A DNA stretch of 64,000 bases from Bradyrhizobium diazoefficiens USDA 110 (lineage in GTDB: Bacteria; Pseudomonadota; Alphaproteobacteria; Rhizobiales; Xanthobacteraceae). Position 1 is the stretch's first letter. Each line of letters begins with the position of its first letter. The DNA is taken from positions 7,922,001-7,986,000 of the forward strand of contig NC_004463.1 in the NCBI RefSeq assembly GCF_000011365.1, in the 5' to 3' direction. Made by a program: the position numbers and the translations under genes. Of the stretch, positions 59,779 to 64,000 are shown piece after piece. A model generated the notes under the pieces. The model was not told where the DNA came from, did not search any database, and was given only the letters and a program-made list of their open reading frames with translations.

Positions 59779-61509
59779 ATGGCCACCGCTCCTGTCCACA
59801 TGCCCGAACTCGTCCGCGCGACCAGCGTGCGGCAGGTGCGGCTTGTCTGCGGCGTCATCCTGTTCTCCTATGTGATCAGCCATTTCCTCAACCATGCGCT
59901 CGGCAACGTCTCGGTCGATGCCATGGAGGTCGGGGTCTACTACCACACCGCATTCTGGCAGTTCCTGCCGGTCGCGATCGTGTTCTACGCCGCCGCGCTC
60001 ACCCATATGGGGCTCGGCATCTATGCGCTGTATCAGCGGCGGCAGTTCCGCTGGCGAACGATCGAGCCGCTCCAGCTCGTGCTGGGCTTAAGCATCCCCG
60101 CCCTGGTCATGGCGCACGTGATCGGTGTGCGGCTCGGCCAGACGCTGTACGGACACCAAAAACTCTATCCGCAGGAACTCTACCTGTTCTTCGTCGCGTC
60201 GAACCGCATCTGGACCATGACGATCCTGCTGATCATCGCCTGGATCCACGGCTGTATCGGCATTTTTTTCTGGCTCCGCCTCAAGCCTTTCTTCACGCGC
60301 GCCGCGCCCTATCTGCTCGCGGCCGCAGTGCTGATCCCGACGCTGGCGCTGCTCGGCGTCTATCAGGGCGGCCGCAGCGTCGCGATCGAAGCCGACGACG
60401 GGGAATGGCGCACGCACAATCTCACCCGCCGCCAGGTCGGCACCGTCGCGGAAGCCGACACGCTCGACCGCATCACCGGCGGCCTCACCATCGGCTATGT
60501 TGGCCTGCTCGGACTGGCGCTGGCCGCACGCGGCGTGCGCGCCTTGCGCGAGCGGCGCGGCGGCATGATCGCGCTGTCCTACGGCAACGGCAAGACCGTG
60601 CGGGTCCCCAAGGGCCTCTCCGTGCTGGAAGCGAGCCTGCGCCACAATGTGCCGCATGCCAGCGTCTGCGGCGGCCGCGCCCGCTGCTCGACCTGCCGCA
60701 TCCGCATCATCGGCGATCATGGCGCCCTGCCCGAGCCGTCACAGCGCGAGGCCTTCGTGCTCACCCGTGTCGGTGCCACCGACCCTTCGATCCGCCTCGC
60801 CTGCCAGCTGCGGCCGACGTCGGATCTCTCCTTCTTCCAGCTCTTCACGGCGCATACGCTCTCAGCGAGCGGGCAGGCCTCGACGCCCGCCAGGATCGGC
60901 CAGGAGCGCTATCTCGTCAGCCTGTTCGTGGACATGCGCGGCTCGACGCAGCTCGCCGAAAAGCGGCTGCCGTTCGACACCGTCTTCATCGTCAACCGCT
61001 TCCTCGGCGCGGTCTCGCAGGCCGTGGTCGAGAACGGCGGCCAGCCGAACCAGTTCGTCGGCGACGGCATGCTGGCGCTGTTCGGGCTGTCAGCCGATCC
61101 GCAAGAGGCCTGCCGGCAGGCGCTGAAAGCCGCCGCAGGCATCGCCACGCATATCGACGAGCTCAACGAGCTCCTGAGCCACGATCTGCGCCAGCCGATC
61201 CGCTTCGGCATCGGCATTCACGGCGGCGAGGTCATCATCGGCGACATCGGCTATCGCGATCACATCGTGTTCACGGCGCTGGGCGACGCCGTCAACGTCG
61301 CCGCCCGCCTCCAGGATATGACCAAGACGCTGGCCTGCGAGGCCATCGTCTCGGAGGAGGTCCGCCGCACCGCGGGCCTCGCCGACGACGCGCTGCCGCA
61401 GCAGGAGGTCGCGATCCGCGGCCGCGACGAGCCAATGGCCGTGCGCGTGGTTGCGGACGCCAGGGAGCTGGCGATGCTGGTCGATCGCGGCGCGCGGGTG
61501 GCGGCGTAA
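59779..61509 (+). CDS. cyaC: CyaC-like membrane adenylate cyclase with haem-type anchor and 2Fe-2S domain
   Basis: A 576-residue three-part protein. Residues 1-255 form about six membrane helices rich in histidines (H35, H39, H56, H76, H113, H157), like the cytochrome b anchor of succinate dehydrogenase. Residues ~262-350 are a plant-type ferredoxin with cysteines C297, C303, C306 and C342. Residues ~375-565 are a class III cyclase with metal aspartates D385 and D429 and transition-state N506/R510 in LGDAVNVAARLQ. Sinorhizobium meliloti CyaC has this design and is a quinone-responsive redox-regulated adenylate cyclase. It should make cAMP in response to respiratory state. Confidence 0.92.
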   Translation: MATAPVHMPELVRATSVRQVRLVCGVILFSYVISHFLNHALGNVSVDAMEVGVYYHTAFWQFLPVAIVFYAAALTHMGLGIYALYQRRQFRWRTIEPLQLVLGLSIPALVMAHVIGVRLGQTLYGHQKLYPQELYLFFVASNRIWTMTILLIIAWIHGCIGIFFWLRLKPFFTRAAPYLLAAAVLIPTLALLGVYQGGRSVAIEADDGEWRTHNLTRRQVGTVAEADTLDRITGGLTIGYVGLLGLALAARGVRALRERRGGMIALSYGNGKTVRVPKGLSVLEASLRHNVPHASVCGGRARCSTCRIRIIGDHGALPEPSQREAFVLTRVGATDPSIRLACQLRPTSDLSFFQLFTAHTLSASGQASTPARIGQERYLVSLFVDMRGSTQLAEKRLPFDTVFIVNRFLGAVSQAVVENGGQPNQFVGDGMLALFGLSADPQEACRQALKAAAGIATHIDELNELLSHDLRQPIRFGIGIHGGEVIIGDIGYRDHIVFTALGDAVNVAARLQDMTKTLACEAIVSEEVRRTAGLADDALPQQEVAIRGRDEPMAVRVVADARELAMLVDRGARVAA

Positions 61510-61835
61510 GACAACAACGAGCGCGGTGCGCTCCCTCTCCCGCTTGCGGGAGAGGGTTGGGGAGAGGGTGTCTCCGCAACGGGACAGTCCCCTAGAGGAA
61601 AGAGCCCTCACCCGCGCCTTCGGCGCGACCTCTCCCGCAAGCGGGAGAGGTGGAGCGCACCACCGTCGCGGCGACAGCTCGACTCTCATTACGAACGCAA
61701 CACCGGCTTGCTGCAACGCAGCGGCATGGGCCTGCTGCGAAAGCACGAATTGACTTCATCGGCATCGTTGCGACAGATGAATGCAGGATCGCGGTGATGA
61801 CCGCGAGCCAACGAAAAGCTCCGGGAGGGGACCAG
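61510..61835. other. Intergenic region with repeat, before the sulfite oxidase operon
   Basis: 326 bp. The first part is family A copy 7 (61531-61650). The remaining 185 bp should contain the promoter of the molybdoenzyme operon, and GGGAGGGGACCAG before 61836 is its ribosome site. No gene was seen. Confidence 0.55.
61531..61650. repeat. Interspersed palindromic repeat, family A copy 7
   Basis: CTCCCTCTCCCGCTTGCGGG at the start and CTCTCCCGCAAGCGGGAGAG at the end, with GCGCCTTCGGCGC as inner hairpin. Nearly the same design as the copy at 32421-32540. Confidence 0.85.
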
Positions 61836-63035
61836 ATGTTCGATCGACGCGACCTGCTCAAGGGAGCGGGGCTTGCCGCCATGGCGGCCACACTGAATTC
61901 AACCAAAGCGCTGGCGCTGGACACCGTCACCCTGCCCTTCGCCAACGGCGAACGGCCGCTGGTGAAATATCCGCAGAAGCGGCCGATGATCGGCCTGACC
62001 AGCCGGCCGCCGCAACTCGAGACCCCGTTCGCGGTGTTCAACGACGGCCCGATCACGCCGAACAACGCATTCTTCGTGCGCTATCATCTCTCGGACCTGC
62101 CCTACAATCTCGACCCCGACAAGTTCACGCTCGAGATCAAGGGCAAGGTCGACAAGCTGCTCAAGCTGTCGCTCAAGGACATCCGCAAAATGAAGGCGAC
62201 CGAGATCGTCGCCGTCAACCAGTGCTCCGGCAACAGCCGCGGCTTCTTCGAGCCGCGTGTCGCCGGCGGCCAGCTCGCCAACGGCGCGATGGGGAATGCA
62301 CGCTGGCGCGGCGTGCCGCTGAAGACCGTGCTCGAGATGGCGGGCGTGCAGGCCGGTGCCAAGCAGGTCACGTTCAACGGCATGGACGGCCCGGCCAGCG
62401 ACAAGACGCCTGACTTCGTCAAGGCGCTCGACATCGATCACGCCAGCGACGTCGAGGTGATGCTGGCCTACGGCATGAACGGCGAGGATCTGCCGTTCCT
62501 CAACGGCTTCCCGCTGCGCCTGATCGTGCCCGGCTATTACGGCACCTACTGGGTCAAGCACCTCAACGAGATCACCGTCATCGACAATGTCTATGACGGC
62601 TTCTGGATGAAGTCGGCCTATCGCATTCCTGATACCCCGAACAATGCAATCGAGCCGGGCACCACGCCGAAGGCGACGATCCCGATCAACCGTTTCACCA
62701 TCCGCTCCTTCATCACCAGCGTGCCTGACGGCGCCAAGCTGAAGGCGGGAGCTACGACGCTGCGCGGCATCGCCTTCGACGGCGGCAAGGGCATCAAGGA
62801 CGTCGCGGTCTCCACCGACGGCGGCAAGACCTGGACGAGCGCGAAGCTCGGCAAGGATCTCGGCAAATACTCCTTCCGCGAATGGAAGCTGCCGGTGAAG
62901 CTCGCGGCCGGCACCGTTGAGCTCAAGGTCCGCGCCACCGGCAACGGCGGCGAGACCCAACCGGATCAGCCGCGCTGGAACCCGGCGGGTTATTTGCGCA
63001 ACGTCGTCGAAACCGTCCGCGTCAGCGTGGCCTGA
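61836..63035 (+). CDS. Sulfite-oxidase-family molybdopterin oxidoreductase (SorA/SoxC-like)
   Basis: A 399-residue periplasmic molybdoenzyme. A twin-arginine signal (MFDRRDLLKGAGLAAMAATL) implies export with cofactor bound. The Moco ligand is C130 in VAVNQCSGNSRGFFEPRVAG. A substrate-site region GMNGEDLPFLNGFPLRLIVP and GYYGTYWVKHLNEI follow. The C-terminal dimerisation domain holds GIAFDGGKGIKDVAVSTDGG. It would oxidise sulfite, or another S or N oxide, and pass electrons to the cytochrome encoded 6 bp downstream. The start at 61836 has a strong GGGAGGGG site. Confidence 0.93.
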   Translation: MFDRRDLLKGAGLAAMAATLNSTKALALDTVTLPFANGERPLVKYPQKRPMIGLTSRPPQLETPFAVFNDGPITPNNAFFVRYHLSDLPYNLDPDKFTLEIKGKVDKLLKLSLKDIRKMKATEIVAVNQCSGNSRGFFEPRVAGGQLANGAMGNARWRGVPLKTVLEMAGVQAGAKQVTFNGMDGPASDKTPDFVKALDIDHASDVEVMLAYGMNGEDLPFLNGFPLRLIVPGYYGTYWVKHLNEITVIDNVYDGFWMKSAYRIPDTPNNAIEPGTTPKATIPINRFTIRSFITSVPDGAKLKAGATTLRGIAFDGGKGIKDVAVSTDGGKTWTSAKLGKDLGKYSFREWKLPVKLAAGTVELKVRATGNGGETQPDQPRWNPAGYLRNVVETVRVSVA

Positions 63036-63041
63036 GGGAGC

Positions 63042-63356
63042 ATGATCATGCAGCGCACCGTTCTCCTCGCCATCTCGCTCGCTCTCGCCGCCGGCATCAC
63101 TGCCGCGACTGCGGCGCCCGTCAATTACCAGCTGCCGGACGAGGTCGCCGCCTTCAAGCCCGGCCCCAATCTCGAGGTCGTGCAAGGCAATTGCAGCGCC
63201 TGCCACTCGGCCGACTACATCAACACGCAGCCGCCGATGAAGGACAAGAAGGGCTTCTGGCAGGCCGAGGTGACCAAGATGATCAAGGTCTATGGCGCAC
63301 CGATCGACGATGCCGATGTCGGCAAGATCGTCGATTACCTGGCCGCGACGTATTGA
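63042..63356 (+). CDS. Small monohaem cytochrome c (SorB-like)
   Basis: A 104-residue secreted cytochrome c. The signal peptide is MIMQRTVLLAISLALAAGIT, cleaved near TAAPVN. The haem site is C51-S-A-C54-H55 (NCSACHSADYI); M66 in TQPPMKDKKGFW is the likely sixth ligand. It pairs with the molybdoenzyme just upstream, as SorB does with SorA, to receive its electrons in the periplasm. ATG at 63042 or 63048 may be the start. Confidence 0.92.
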   Translation: MIMQRTVLLAISLALAAGITAATAAPVNYQLPDEVAAFKPGPNLEVVQGNCSACHSADYINTQPPMKDKKGFWQAEVTKMIKVYGAPIDDADVGKIVDYLAATY

Positions 63357-63553
63357 CGGAGCGCGGGCCAATTGACCGCGAAACGGGCAAAACCGGCAAA
63401 AACGCCGCGAAGTTGAGCGGAATTCGGCAAAAGGCTGATGTGGTTTGAGCTACCAAGCCTGCCACAATCCGCGTATCCTGTTAGGACCGAACCGGCCGGT
63501 TGGCGGGGACTGGCGGTTCGAGATCTTGGAGGAAGACCCGCGGAGAAGTCGTG

Positions 63554-63754
63554 ATGGCTAAAGGTACGGTCAAGTGGTTCAACCCGACGAAGGGTTATGG
63601 ATTTATCCAGCCTGCGTCGGGTGGCAAGGATGTGTTCGTGCATATCTCGGCAGTGCAGAAAGCCGGTCTGTCGACCCTCAACGAGGGACAGACGGTTGAA
63701 TACGAAGAGATCGCAAACCGGGGCAAGACCTCCGCAGAAAACCTCAAAGTATAA
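63554..63754 (+). CDS. Cold-shock protein (CspA family)
   Basis: A 66-residue single cold-shock domain. RNP1 is KGYGFIQP and RNP2 is VFVHISAV. It binds single-stranded RNA and DNA as a chaperone or antiterminator. The preceding ~100-bp leader (63450-63553) is open to form structure, as often in csp genes. ATG at 63554 is the canonical start; the longer frame is not conserved. A 9-bp hairpin follows at 63775. Confidence 0.95.
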   Translation: MAKGTVKWFNPTKGYGFIQPASGGKDVFVHISAVQKAGLSTLNEGQTVEYEEIANRGKTSAENLKV

Positions 63755-63774
63755 GCCCGCCAGCGTTTCGCTGC

Positions 63775-63795
63775 CTCCCGGATCAAATCCGGGAG
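63775..63795 (+). terminator. Hairpin after the cold-shock gene
   Basis: CTCCCGGAT-CAA-ATCCGGGAG forms a perfect 9-bp stem 20 bp after the stop. The following sequence is only moderately T-rich (AAAATTTC some 12 bases on), so intrinsic termination is likely but not proved. Confidence 0.6.
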
Positions 63796-63927
63796 CGAGG
63801 CCAAGAAAATTTCAGAAGACGGCCAGTGCATTCGACGACGGGCGTTGCGACTGCACACGGATAGCTATTTTTCCCGCGAAGACCGCTCATTCAACGCCAC
63901 GGCAATGACAATCGCGACGGCACTTCC

Positions 63928-64000
63928 CTAGCCCACCGGCAACGGTGCGTCGCGCTTGATCTCCTCCATCACCGCATAGGTCCGCGTCTCGCGCACGCCC
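63928..64000 (-). CDS. Lrp/AsnC-family regulator, C-terminal end (rest outside window)
   Basis: Only 24 codons are present, reading GVRETRTYAVMEEIKRDAPLPVG and a TAG at 63928. This is the typical last strand and tail of Lrp/AsnC effector domains, where a GVxxTxTxxVMxEIK pattern is common. The DNA-binding part lies beyond the window edge. The match rests on a short segment. Confidence 0.7.
   Translation of the reverse strand, partial: GVRETRTYAVMEEIKRDAPLPVG

Overview
The window is high-GC DNA of alphaproteobacterial type. The abundance of short interspersed palindromic repeats, a DUF3551 protein, paired CYP153 P450s and a CyaC-type cyclase point to Bradyrhizobium or a close relative. This assignment is inferred from content and style; no rRNA or other marker gene is present. 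No intact tRNA, CRISPR array or complete insertion sequence was found.

Layout. (1) 1-11.9 kb: the 3' end of a LysR gene, then a nine-gene minus-strand operon (9475 down to 693) that starts with an N-carbamoyl-D-amino-acid hydrolase. It continues with an amino-acid ABC transporter (two related binding proteins, permease, ATPase), a polysaccharide-deacetylase/allantoinase-like protein, a hydantoin-racemase-like protein, a peptide-type binding protein and an amidohydrolase. A divergent LysR gene and a class I glutamine amidotransferase follow. The set looks like uptake and breakdown of a cyclic ureide, hydantoin or carbamoyl amino acid. (2) 11.4-13.8 kb: an NTF2-like protein, two tandem YbgC-like thioesterases (one with a replaced N-terminus) and a broken Mrr-like nuclease. 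(3) 14.0-22.4 kb: a composite integration hot spot. It holds a dead tyrosine integrase beside a decayed initiator-tRNA copy, a second, apparently intact integrase with an excisionase-like protein beside decayed tRNA-Val(CAC) copies, and then small accessory genes. These are a Rap1a/Tai-like secreted protein with an RX4H-containing neighbour, an HTH-zinc-peptidase (COG2856) protein with a 198-residue partner, and an AbrB antitoxin whose PIN toxin is truncated. (4) 22.4-36.2 kb: mostly housekeeping and envelope genes (DedA-like protein, Gre-like factor, animal-type haem peroxidase, ZIP transporter, two L,D-transpeptidases, a PD-(D/E)XK-like protein, a TPP enzyme, DUF2927, a methyltransferase, a DauR-like regulator with a frameshifted threonine-synthase-like gene). 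(5) 36.6-39.9 kb: a URC-type uracil catabolism operon (GTP-cyclohydrolase-II-like, DUF1688, variant uracil phosphoribosyltransferase). (6) 40.1-55 kb: M48 peptidase and DUF898 pair, two CYP153 alkane hydroxylases, an acyl-CoA dehydrogenase/CoA-transferase/hydratase operon with a divergent LysR, a benzoylformate-decarboxylase-like enzyme, two SDRs, a MarR regulator with a perfect operator palindrome, and hemolysin III. (7) 55-64 kb: the YcjX/YcjF pair, a GT39 glycosyltransferase, a CyaC-like redox adenylate cyclase, a sulfite-oxidase/cytochrome c pair, a cold-shock protein and the end of an Lrp/AsnC regulator.

At least five families of intergenic palindromic repeats (about 80-200 bp) sit between genes. 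Some lie inside operons and some supply the last codons or stop of a gene. The most interesting points are the two-gene HTH-peptidase module, the URC operon with its altered PRPP loop, the CyaC-like cyclase, the layered integration scars, and the nine-gene ureide/carbamoyl operon of unknown substrate.
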